Positions 24,963-31,996 of a stretch of DNA of 64,000 nt are shown piece by piece. Origin of the DNA: JAFGDI01 sp963662515 (GTDB taxonomy: Bacteria > Planctomycetota > Phycisphaerae > Sedimentisphaerales > SM23-30); contig OY759675.1 of the NCBI GenBank assembly GCA_963662515.1, positions 620,001 to 684,000 of the forward strand, given 5' to 3'. Position 1 is the stretch's first letter. The number at the start of each line of letters is the position of its first letter. The notes below the pieces were generated by a model that did not search any database, was not told the origin of the DNA, and saw nothing but the letters and a program-made list of their open reading frames with translations. A program made the position numbers and the translations under genes.

Positions 24963-26930
24963 ATGACTTCTTCTGTAAGACCTATAGCGACAAGCAGAGT
25001 AACAATGCTGATGCAGTCAAATCTGATGATGAGCAGCATTAACTCTACCTCGACCGAGCTGATGGATGTTCAGGCTCAGCTGGCCAGTGGTCTTAAGATC
25101 ATGCGTCCAAGTGATGATCCATCTGGTGCCACGGTGGTTATGAGCCTTGACAGTCAGATGGAAAGACAGAATAGTTATCTTAGTAATATTAAATTTATCG
25201 GCGATTATCTTGATGTTACTGATACTGCCTTGCAGGAGGCTACCGACCTGCTCAATGAAGCTTACAACCTGGCTCTGACCAGCGTAGGAGATACCGTTGA
25301 TGATGATGCCCGCCAGGCCAATGCTCTTATGATCGATGCTATTATCGATCAGATGGTTTCGGTGTCTAATCAGACAAATTATGGGGCGTATATTTTCGGC
25401 GGCATGAACTCTACACTTAAACCATTTGACAGCAGTACTGGCGGTGTGATGTACACTGGTAATACTGACCAGCGAATGACCCAGATAAATGATGATAATC
25501 TGTCCTATTTCAGTGTTCAAGGTGATGAAGTCTTTGGGGCACTGAGTGGCGAGGTTGTTGGCATAGAAGATCTTGACCCGGCTATAACCGGAAATACTCT
25601 GCTTGCTGATGTTAACGGCACTCTTGATCGTGGTATCCGCAAGGGTTCTATCGGGATAACCGTAGGTACAGACCTTTATATAGTTGATCTGCGTAATGCT
25701 GTTACCGTATCCGATGTGGTAAGCCTGATAAATGATCAGACTGGCGGAGCAGTAACTGCCAGTATAAATGCTAATAATAATGGTCTGAGCGTAATTGCCA
25801 ATACTCCATGGGCAGACCTGGGTATATCTGATATTGGCAGTGGTACAACCGCTCGAGATCTGGGAATAAACACCGGCGGAGCAACTATTGCCGGAACTGC
25901 CACGGGCGCAGAACTTGTTGGTGATGATATTGATGCTAAATTAACTGCCCAGACTCCTGTAACTGCTTTAAGGGGTGGTGCTGGTATCGATCTGAACTCA
26001 GGAGTGATAATTAAAAACTCACTGATGCCTGAAGTTAATCCGTTCAAATTTACCGATTGTGATACCGTCGGTGATATGCTTAATCTTATAAATGGTACTA
26101 ATATTGGTGCCAGAGCTGAAATAAATTCTGATAGTACTGGCTTTAATATTGTTAATCAGCTCAGCGGCTCAAAGATGACTATAGGTGAAAATGGTGGTAC
26201 TACTGCCTCTGACCTTGGTATAAGGAGCTTTACTTACTCAACCCGCCTGAGCAGCTTTTCCGGTGGTAAAGGTGTTGCCACAGAAAATGGCGAGATTACC
26301 ATTACATCTTCTGCCGGAGTGGAATATGCCGTTGCTCTGGATGGGGCTGTAACCGTTCAGGATGTGCTTGATCGGATAAATGCCGCAACTGGCGGTGTAG
26401 TCACTGCCGATCTTGCTACAGTTGGCAATGGCTTTGTTCTGACAGATAATTCTGGTGGGGCCGGTAATATGACGGTAAGTACCACCAGTGAAAATAATTA
26501 TGATGTTGCAGAACAGTTGGGGCTGAGTACTGCCCGGACAGATATAACTGTAACTGGTAATGTCTTGCAAAGTGCTGATGTCAGTACTGTAGAGCCAAAT
26601 GGTGTCTTTTCTCATCTTATGGCTCTGCGCGATGCCCTTTATGCTAATGACAATGCTGCAATTACTCTGGTCGGTCAGCAGTTAGCTGAAGATCTGGACC
26701 AGGTAATCAATGTTAATGGTATTGTCGGCTCAATGGGTAAGAGTATTGAGCAGCGAGAGTCATATATGAAAGACAGTATTTTAGCTACTAAAACGCTTCG
26801 CAGTGATATTAGAGATGTTGACTATACCGAAGCTATTACCAGGTATTATTCTTTATATACAGCTTTACAGGCAAGTTATTCAGCCAGCAGTTCACAGAAT
26901 CAAATGACACTGCTTGACTTTTTGAAATAA
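24963..26930 (+). CDS. flgL: Hook-filament junction protein FlgL (HAP3), enlarged
   Basis: The flagellin-like N-terminus (LMQSNLMMSSINSTSTELMD with ASGLKIMRPSDDPSG) and the C-terminus (YTEAITRYYSLYTALQASYS with a final LLDFLK) define FlgL. At 655 residues it is about twice the usual ~320. The extra ~330 residues in the middle (~200-535) contain repeated units resembling the flagellin hook 'IN' motif: GIRKGSIGITVGTDLYIVDL with VSDVVSLINDQTGGAVTASI, a second around VGDMLNLINGTNIGARAEIN, and a third around VQDVLDRINAATGGVVTADL. These probably form surface-exposed beta domains. Confidence 0.9.
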   Translation: MTSSVRPIATSRVTMLMQSNLMMSSINSTSTELMDVQAQLASGLKIMRPSDDPSGATVVMSLDSQMERQNSYLSNIKFIGDYLDVTDTALQEATDLLNEAYNLALTSVGDTVDDDARQANALMIDAIIDQMVSVSNQTNYGAYIFGGMNSTLKPFDSSTGGVMYTGNTDQRMTQINDDNLSYFSVQGDEVFGALSGEVVGIEDLDPAITGNTLLADVNGTLDRGIRKGSIGITVGTDLYIVDLRNAVTVSDVVSLINDQTGGAVTASINANNNGLSVIANTPWADLGISDIGSGTTARDLGINTGGATIAGTATGAELVGDDIDAKLTAQTPVTALRGGAGIDLNSGVIIKNSLMPEVNPFKFTDCDTVGDMLNLINGTNIGARAEINSDSTGFNIVNQLSGSKMTIGENGGTTASDLGIRSFTYSTRLSSFSGGKGVATENGEITITSSAGVEYAVALDGAVTVQDVLDRINAATGGVVTADLATVGNGFVLTDNSGGAGNMTVSTTSENNYDVAEQLGLSTARTDITVTGNVLQSADVSTVEPNGVFSHLMALRDALYANDNAAITLVGQQLAEDLDQVINVNGIVGSMGKSIEQRESYMKDSILATKTLRSDIRDVDYTEAITRYYSLYTALQASYSASSSQNQMTLLDFLK

Positions 26931-26941
26931 AAAATAATAGA

Positions 26942-26981
26942 GCGACAATTGGAGTGTCGCCAGGACCATATAACAGGAGGT
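26942..26981 (+). promoter_or_regulatory. fliW leader: hairpin and CsrA-like ribosome site
   Basis: GCGACA (26942-26947) pairs with TGTCGC (26955-26960). The ribosome-binding site lies in ACAGGAGGT (26973-26981), which matches the CsrA-binding pattern ACA-GGA-GT. That makes fliW a possible CsrA target as well as CsrA's antagonist. Confidence 0.4.
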
Positions 26982-26990
26982 TATACAACA

Positions 26991-27470
26991 ATGAATATAC
27001 AGACAACAAGATTTGGCGAAATTGAGATCGACGGTTCACGCATAATGCATTTTGCCGAGGGAATTCTCGGCTTCCCCGAATATCATGATTACGCCTTATT
27101 GCAGACCAATAGTGAGAATTGCTTCTTCTGGCTGCAATCGATCGAATGTGCCAATCTGGCTTTTGTTGTTTGCGATCCGCTGTTGTTTGTGCCGGACTAT
27201 CAGGTGCCGGTAAAAGCGGAAGATCTAAAGACTATTGACCTGGAAAATCTCGATAATGCTCAGGTGATGATAATAGTCAATAAGGTTGGCCAGGCGTTGA
27301 CTGGCAACCTGCAAGGGCCACTGGTAGTTAATGCTACTACCTGTCAGGCTCGTCAGCTTGTTCTTTCTGAAAAAAGATACAGCACCCGCCATCCGCTGAT
27401 GGAGCTGAGGAGCAAACAGCCACAGTCAGAACAGCAGGTGTCTCAGCCACAGGTCTCCCAGACAGCCTGA
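26991..27470 (+). CDS. fliW: Flagellar assembly factor FliW
   Basis: The start is ATG 26991, ten bases after GGAGG; the protein then has 159 residues and begins MNIQTTRFGEIEIDG. FliW motifs seen are F-A-E-G-I-L-G-F-P-E-Y and FFWLQSIECANLAFVVCDPL, then VMIIVNKVG and GPLVVNATTCQARQLVLSEK. FliW binds CsrA and flagellin in turn: free FliW sequesters CsrA until flagellin titrates it away. The next two genes are csrA and flagellin, so the whole regulatory loop is encoded together. The Gln/Pro-rich C-terminal ~20 residues are probably disordered. Confidence 0.95.
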   Translation: MNIQTTRFGEIEIDGSRIMHFAEGILGFPEYHDYALLQTNSENCFFWLQSIECANLAFVVCDPLLFVPDYQVPVKAEDLKTIDLENLDNAQVMIIVNKVGQALTGNLQGPLVVNATTCQARQLVLSEKRYSTRHPLMELRSKQPQSEQQVSQPQVSQTA

Positions 27471-27554
27471 CCTGTTGAGCAGTGGGAATTGTGCATTTGC
27501 AGACATGTTAAGATATATGCAGTCTGCAATTCAGAAGAAAGACTGATAATATAA

Positions 27555-27576
27555 CGGTTTGTATCAAACCGGGGAG
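27555..27576 (+). promoter_or_regulatory. Hairpin abutting the csrA ribosome site
   Basis: CGGTTTG-TAT-CAAACCG (27555-27571) ends on the first G of GGGGAG (27571-27576), the only purine-rich site ahead of the csrA ATG at 27584. A further inverted repeat, TGCAGAC/GTCTGCA, lies upstream in the same 113-base spacer. The hairpin could limit csrA translation. Confidence 0.4.
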
Positions 27577-27583
27577 CATTAAA

Positions 27584-27793
27584 ATGTTAGTTTTAAGCAG
27601 GCATAAAGATCAGACAATAATGATCGGTGATAATATAGAGATCACCGTTGTAGATATTCGTGGTGACAAAGTTAGAGTTGGTATTACCGCTCCGCCAAAT
27701 ATTCCAGTACATCGTAAGGAAGTTTACGAGGCGATCAAAAAGGAAAATAAGCAGGCGTCTAATATAACACTCGAAGATATAAGTGAGGCGTAG
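27584..27793 (+). CDS. csrA: Carbon storage / translational regulator CsrA
   Basis: The 69-residue protein matches CsrA throughout: MLVLSRHKDQTIMIGDNIEI, VVDIRGDKVRVGI-x-APPNIPVHRKEVYEAI. The RNA-contacting residues of strand 1 (L4, R6) and the VHR segment (R44 in this count) are present. CsrA is a dimer that binds GGA motifs in mRNA leaders. The flagellin leader 28 bases downstream contains two good sites, so its main target is probably the next gene. Confidence 0.97.
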   Translation: MLVLSRHKDQTIMIGDNIEITVVDIRGDKVRVGITAPPNIPVHRKEVYEAIKKENKQASNITLEDISEA

Positions 27794-27928
27794 TTGTAAA
27801 ACAGCGATAACTGTGATTTAACAGGAAGTTACACTCCCGGCATAAGCAGGTATGAAAAAGGATAATGTGCTTTATGTCAGGCAAGGAGCCGGCGGGAGTT
27901 TAAGGAATAGTCACGGAGGATTTGACTA
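27794..27928 (+). promoter_or_regulatory. Flagellin mRNA leader with two CsrA-binding sites
   Basis: Site 1 is ACAGGAAGT (27821-27829), a full match to ACA-GGA-GT. Site 2 is ACGGAGGAT (27913-27921), which includes the ribosome-binding site for the ATG at 27929. Between them ACTCCCG (27833-27839) pairs with CGGGAGT (27893-27899), closing a loop that holds two more GGA triplets. An upstream site plus a site on the ribosome-binding sequence is the arrangement known for hag in Bacillus subtilis. Confidence 0.65.
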
Positions 27929-29389
27929 ATGACCAGGATTAATACAAATGTATCAGCATTGACTGCCCAGAATTTTCTGGGTAAGTCAAACAAGAGCCTC
28001 GGCACTACTCTGGAAAGGCTTAGTAGCGGCTTGAGGATCAACCGGGGAGCAGACGATCCCGCCGGACTGATCGTATCTGAAACTTTGCGTTCAGAAATGA
28101 CCAGTCTCGAAAGTGCCATCGGCAATTCAGAAAGGGCCTCGAATGTCATTGCGACAGCCGAAGGTGCTTTGGCCGAAGTGGCGGCTCTGCTCATTACTAT
28201 CAAGGGCCTTACGGTCGAAGCTGCCAATACCGGCGCTCTCAGCGATGAAGAGATCAGGGCTAATCAGCTCCAGGTTGATTCAGCTATTGAGAGTATTACC
28301 CGTATTGCTAATTCGACCACCTTCTCCGGCTTGCAACTGCTCAATGGTAATATGGGATATGTTACCTCCAGCGTTTCAACTTCGGCAGTAAAGGGCCTCG
28401 ATGTTTATAGTGCCATGCTCGGCAGCCAGGATTACCTGACGGTAACGGTTTCTGGTGTGCTTTCCGCCCAGCGTGGTGAGCTGCGGCTCTCAGGCGGTAT
28501 TACTGCCTTGAGCCAGTCTGTAACGCTGGAAGTTGCTTCCAATCGAGGTGTTGAGGTCTTCAACTTCGTCAGCGGATTTGCAGCCAGCAGTATAGTAATG
28601 GCGATCAACGCCGTTACCGGTGCTACCGGCGTATCTGCCGCCTTTGTCAATGGGGCTAATGCCAACTCTGGCATTTCTTTCCTCAGTATCGACTTTGGCA
28701 GTGACGCCTTTGTTTCTGTTCGTGCTCTGCCCAGCAGTTCAGGAACTTTTACCGTTAAAAAGTATAATGAAGCTACTTCAACTTATGTTGCTGCCCAGCG
28801 TGATGTTGGTCGTGATGTTGTTGCTACGATCAATGGTACGACCACAACCGGCGATGGCTCTATGCTTACGCTTAATAGTGGTGGTCTGGACATGCGGCTT
28901 AAGCTCGATACCCAGTTTGGCTCTGGTAACAGCACGACCTTCTATGTTACAGGTGGTGGTGCGATGTTCCAGCTAGGCCCGCATATCAATACTTCAGAGC
29001 AGGTCAGTGTTGGTATAGCTTCAATTGCGGCTAGCAATCTGGGTTCGATCGAAAGCGGATTCCTCAATGAGGTTTCAACTGGTGGTGCTGCGTCACTTGT
29101 AAGTGGTAATACCGCCGGGGCTGCCAAGATAGTTGAAGAGGCCATTTCGCAGATCTCGGTTCTGCGTGGTCGCCTGGGTGCTTTTGAAAAGAACACTCTG
29201 GAAACCAATATTAACTCTCTGAGCATTACTCTGGAAAATGTAACTTCCTCCGAGAGTGATATCAGAGACGCAGACTTTGCCGAAGAGTCAGCTAATCTGA
29301 CCCGTAATCAAATTCTGGTTAATGCCGGTACTTCTGTTCTCAGTATCGCTAACCAGACCGCGCAGTCAGTCCTTTCACTGCTGCAATAA
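27929..29389 (+). CDS. Flagellin
   Basis: The 486-residue protein has conserved D0/D1 ends: INTNVSALTAQNFLGKSNKS and LERLSSGLRINRGADDPAGL at the N-terminus. At the C-terminus are LRGRLGAFEKNTLETNINSL, SESDIRDADFAEESANLTRN and NAGTSVLSIANQTAQSVLSL. The centre (~165-390) is a variable, glycine/threonine-rich surface region. Only one flagellin gene is in the window. Codon use is richer in C-ending codons than in neighbouring genes, as expected for a highly translated gene. FliW, CsrA and a structured leader lie just upstream; a strong terminator follows. Confidence 0.97.
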   Translation: MTRINTNVSALTAQNFLGKSNKSLGTTLERLSSGLRINRGADDPAGLIVSETLRSEMTSLESAIGNSERASNVIATAEGALAEVAALLITIKGLTVEAANTGALSDEEIRANQLQVDSAIESITRIANSTTFSGLQLLNGNMGYVTSSVSTSAVKGLDVYSAMLGSQDYLTVTVSGVLSAQRGELRLSGGITALSQSVTLEVASNRGVEVFNFVSGFAASSIVMAINAVTGATGVSAAFVNGANANSGISFLSIDFGSDAFVSVRALPSSSGTFTVKKYNEATSTYVAAQRDVGRDVVATINGTTTTGDGSMLTLNSGGLDMRLKLDTQFGSGNSTTFYVTGGGAMFQLGPHINTSEQVSVGIASIAASNLGSIESGFLNEVSTGGAASLVSGNTAGAAKIVEEAISQISVLRGRLGAFEKNTLETNINSLSITLENVTSSESDIRDADFAEESANLTRNQILVNAGTSVLSIANQTAQSVLSLLQ

Positions 29390-29482
29390 AAATTATGCGC
29401 AAGGCTCGTGGGTAATGCTTACCGCAGCAGGGCTCGTCCCCCTGTTCCTTTATGGAACCCGCAACAGCCTCAACTCCGTGAC

Positions 29483-29516
29483 AAGGCACAACCCGTCCAG
29501 TTGTGCCTTTCTTTAT
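29483..29516 (+). terminator. Rho-independent terminator of flagellar operon 1
   Basis: AAGGCACAAC (29483-29492) pairs perfectly with GTTGTGCCTT (29500-29509) across a 7-base loop, and TTTCTTT follows. Two smaller hairpins, GGTAA/TTACC (29412-29424) and GTTCC/GGAAC (29449-29463), lie between the flagellin stop and this terminator and may protect the 3' end. Confidence 0.8.
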
Positions 29517-29572
29517 TGGGCTTGGGCCAGTCATGTTAGAGTCGCTATGGGTAATCCGTATAGCAGAAGCAA

Positions 29573-29601
29573 TTGACTTTAACCCGATAATCGGTTATCA
29601 T
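29573..29601 (+). promoter_or_regulatory. Sigma-70-type promoter of trpS with palindromic spacer
   Basis: TTGACT (29573-29578) and TATCAT (29596-29601) are 17 bases apart. The spacer is almost filled by the imperfect palindrome AACCCGATAATCGGTT (29581-29596), a possible repressor site. The start codon is 61 bases downstream of the -10. Confidence 0.55.
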
Positions 29602-29661
29602 GGTATTTCTGTTTCGGAAGAATGTAAAATTATATAATTTAATGAGTTACGGATTATTGGA

Positions 29662-30633
29662 ATGACAAAGACCATATTATCCGGTGTGCAGCCTTCGGGC
29701 AAATTGCATATCGGCAATTATTTCGGGGCAATTCGCCAGTTTCTGGCTTTGCAAGAGCAGGGTAATCATTGCTATTATTTTATCGCTGACTATCATGCTA
29801 TGACTTCCGTTAAAGATCCTGCTATGTTGCGGGAATATGTTCGCGATGTGGCTATGAGCTACCTGGCACTGGGTATCGACCCGAAGCGGTCGGTTTTCTA
29901 TCGCCAGAGCGATGTCCCGGCTGTAACAGAGCTGAGCTGGATATTCTCTTGCCTGATCCCGATGGGGTTGCTGGAGCGTTGTACCAGTTATAAGGACAAG
30001 ATCGCTCAGGGTATGACCCCGAATCATGGTCTGTTCTATTATCCCTGCCTGCAGGCGGCTGATATTTTGATTACCAGTTGTGATCTGGTGCCGGTAGGTC
30101 AGGACCAGAAGCAGCATATCGAGGTTACTCGTGATATCGCCGAGAAGTTCAATAATCAGTATGGCGAGATACTCACCGTGCCGGACGCTTATATTCTGGA
30201 TACTACCGCCGTCGTGCCCGGCATAGATGGCCGCAAGATGTCCAAGAGCTATGATAATACCATTCCGCTTTTTGAGACCGCCAAGCAGAGCAGTAAGCGG
30301 GTAATGCGCATTGTTACCGACTGTACGCCGGTGGAAGAGCCCAAAGACCCGGAAAAGTGTAATGTCTTTGCCATGCTCAAACTGGTCTGCAGCCCGGCAG
30401 AACTCGCCGAATGGCGGGAGAAATATACCAAAGGCGGTACCGGCTACGGCGAAGCGAAAAAAGCCGTCGCCGAAAAGCTTAACGAACTGCTGGCTCCATT
30501 CCGCGAGAAATACGAGCAACTGGTCCGGGACCCCGGCTATGTAGATGATGTCCTGGCCGAAGGCGGCCGCAAAGCCCGCGAAAAGACTGACCTGCTTATG
30601 GAAAAAGTAAGAGCCGCTACCGGATTGAGGTAG
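29662..30633 (+). CDS. trpS: Tryptophanyl-tRNA synthetase
   Basis: This 323-residue class I synthetase has SGVQPSGKLHIGNYFGAIRQ at the start, with the HIGH-type motif HIGN (16-19), and the KMSKS loop at 192-196 (GRKMSKSYDNT). The tryptophan pocket region DYHAMTS and the VPVGQDQKQHIEVTRDIA segment are conserved. It charges tRNA-Trp in the cytoplasm. Length is normal. The last third is noticeably richer in G and C at third positions than the first. Confidence 0.97.
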   Translation: MTKTILSGVQPSGKLHIGNYFGAIRQFLALQEQGNHCYYFIADYHAMTSVKDPAMLREYVRDVAMSYLALGIDPKRSVFYRQSDVPAVTELSWIFSCLIPMGLLERCTSYKDKIAQGMTPNHGLFYYPCLQAADILITSCDLVPVGQDQKQHIEVTRDIAEKFNNQYGEILTVPDAYILDTTAVVPGIDGRKMSKSYDNTIPLFETAKQSSKRVMRIVTDCTPVEEPKDPEKCNVFAMLKLVCSPAELAEWREKYTKGGTGYGEAKKAVAEKLNELLAPFREKYEQLVRDPGYVDDVLAEGGRKAREKTDLLMEKVRAATGLR

Positions 30634-30643
30634 GGAGGAAGTT

Positions 30644-30782
30644 GGTAAGTAAGAAGAAATAAGCTCTCGATTCGCCCTGCGGGCGAGACTAATTTTTAAG
30701 CCTGTAATACAGGCGAATAATTAATCAAACAGTTTCGAGCGGAGCGAGAATCCTGAGCTTGTTTCTTGTTACTTATTACTTG
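30644..30782. repeat. Composite palindromic intergenic repeat, copy B
   Basis: The left arm AAGTAAGAAGAAATAAGCTC (30646-30665) is inverted relative to the right arm (30755-30782, complement AAGTAATAAG...AAGAAACAAGCTC). Inside are the hairpins TCGCCC-TGC-GGGCGA (30671-30685) and GCCTGTA/TACAGGC (30700-30714). The plan is the same as in the element at 7321-7577 (AT-rich arms, then AGCTCTCG, then a G/C hairpin and CTA-TTTT). It fills most of the trpS-scpA gap and ends ten bases before the scpA ATG. Confidence 0.55.
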
Positions 30783-30791
30783 AATAAAACT

Positions 30792-31835
30792 ATGTCCGAT
30801 TACAGAGTACAACTTGAAGTATATGATGGTCCGATGGACCTGCTGCTCTATCTTATCCGCCGGGATGAGATAGATATATATGATCTCCCGGTAGCTAAGA
30901 TTACAGAGCAATATCTGGCTTATATTAATCTGATGGAAGAGCTTGATGTCGATCTCGCCGGTGAGTTCCTGGTAATGGCTGCAACTCTGATAGAGCTTAA
31001 AAGCCTTATGGTCATTCCGCGGGAACAGAACCCCGAAGATGAGCAGGGCGAAGGGGCTACAGATCCCAGTGATCCGCGGCTTGAGCTTATTCATCAGTTA
31101 CTGGAATATAAGCGGTTCAAAGATGCTGCCGGTATGCTCGAAGATTGTGCTGAGGAGCGGAGTAATAAATTCCATCGCCCACTGGCTGATCTGCAGCGAT
31201 TAAAGCAGGAATTGAAAAGCGAGCAGGAACTCGACATGGAATCTGTGCAGATCTGGGATCTGATGGACGCGTTTGCCAGGCTGATGACTGCCACTATGGC
31301 TGCCCGTGCCACCCATGATGTTGTTGAAGATGAAACTCCGATCGATGTCTATGAGGTCAGGATATTGACCATGGCCCAGCAGGCCAAACCGCTTATCTTT
31401 GAGGCGGTTTTTCGAGAGGCCACCAGTAGAGAAGAATTTGTTGGATTGTTCCTGGCTATTTTGGAACTGATGCGGCACAGACTTATACGCATCGAACAGG
31501 AAAAGGCATTTGGCACTATTTATGTTTTTCCACTTACAGAATCTGACCCACAGCAGGCGGTACTTAATACTATTTCCGGTGCTGCGATCCAGAGCGAGGA
31601 AGAAGAGTTGCTCAGGGAAGTTGGTATGGAAAAACCTGAGCCAGAAAAGCTCTTTTCTGATGGTGTAAGCATTACCGAGGATCTCGCCGGGTTCAGTGAG
31701 ACGGTTGAAGAGGCCGTCAGCGAAATGCTCTATGAATCCGATGAGGTATTCGACGATGAGCCAGATGAAGAAGAAGAAAAATGGGACGAACTTGAAGAGA
31801 TCGAAAGGAAGCTGCGGGAAAGCACGGGAATGTAG
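30792..31835 (+). CDS. scpA: Segregation and condensation protein ScpA
   Basis: The start at ATG 30792 gives 347 residues and places the kleisin N-terminus directly: YRVQLEVYDGPMDLLLYLIR, RDEIDIYDLPVAKITEQYLA, LAGEFLVMAATLIELKSLMV. The winged-helix end (FVGLFLAILELMRHRLIRIE) sits at ~225-265. The remainder is an acidic tail longer than usual, ending in a run of Asp and Glu. ScpA bridges the SMC heads with ScpB in chromosome condensation. scpB is not adjacent. No good ribosome site precedes the ATG, because the intergenic repeat runs to within ten bases of it. Confidence 0.92.
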   Translation: MSDYRVQLEVYDGPMDLLLYLIRRDEIDIYDLPVAKITEQYLAYINLMEELDVDLAGEFLVMAATLIELKSLMVIPREQNPEDEQGEGATDPSDPRLELIHQLLEYKRFKDAAGMLEDCAEERSNKFHRPLADLQRLKQELKSEQELDMESVQIWDLMDAFARLMTATMAARATHDVVEDETPIDVYEVRILTMAQQAKPLIFEAVFREATSREEFVGLFLAILELMRHRLIRIEQEKAFGTIYVFPLTESDPQQAVLNTISGAAIQSEEEELLREVGMEKPEPEKLFSDGVSITEDLAGFSETVEEAVSEMLYESDEVFDDEPDEEEEKWDELEEIERKLRESTGM

Positions 31836-31914
31836 TGTATTCCTTTCATTGGTACTTTCGTAGTTGATGGCTCAGGCTGTATTTGTTCGTGTCTCCAGCT
31901 TGGACTGGTCAAAG

Positions 31915-31944
31915 TTGATCCTGGCGAAGTATTTCTGATATACG
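31915..31944 (+). promoter_or_regulatory. Possible promoter of the archaemetzincin-like gene
   Basis: TTGATC (31915-31920), an 18-base spacer and an extended -10, TG-A-TATACG (31936-31944), lie 53 bases before the start codon at 31997. Confidence 0.4.
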
Positions 31945-31996
31945 CTATGTCAGTAAAAATTGATGTGGCTTTTTTTAAAAAAATTCAGGTTGGATT

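Noticed and set aside
27471..27583. Possible -24/-12 promoter TGGGAATTGTGCATTTGC before csrA
   Set aside because: GG and GC are not at the fixed 12-base spacing in any register.
29677..30519. A 280-residue open frame on the minus strand inside trpS
   Set aside because: It lies wholly antisense to a certain trpS gene and has no family motif. Its openness follows from the codon use of trpS.
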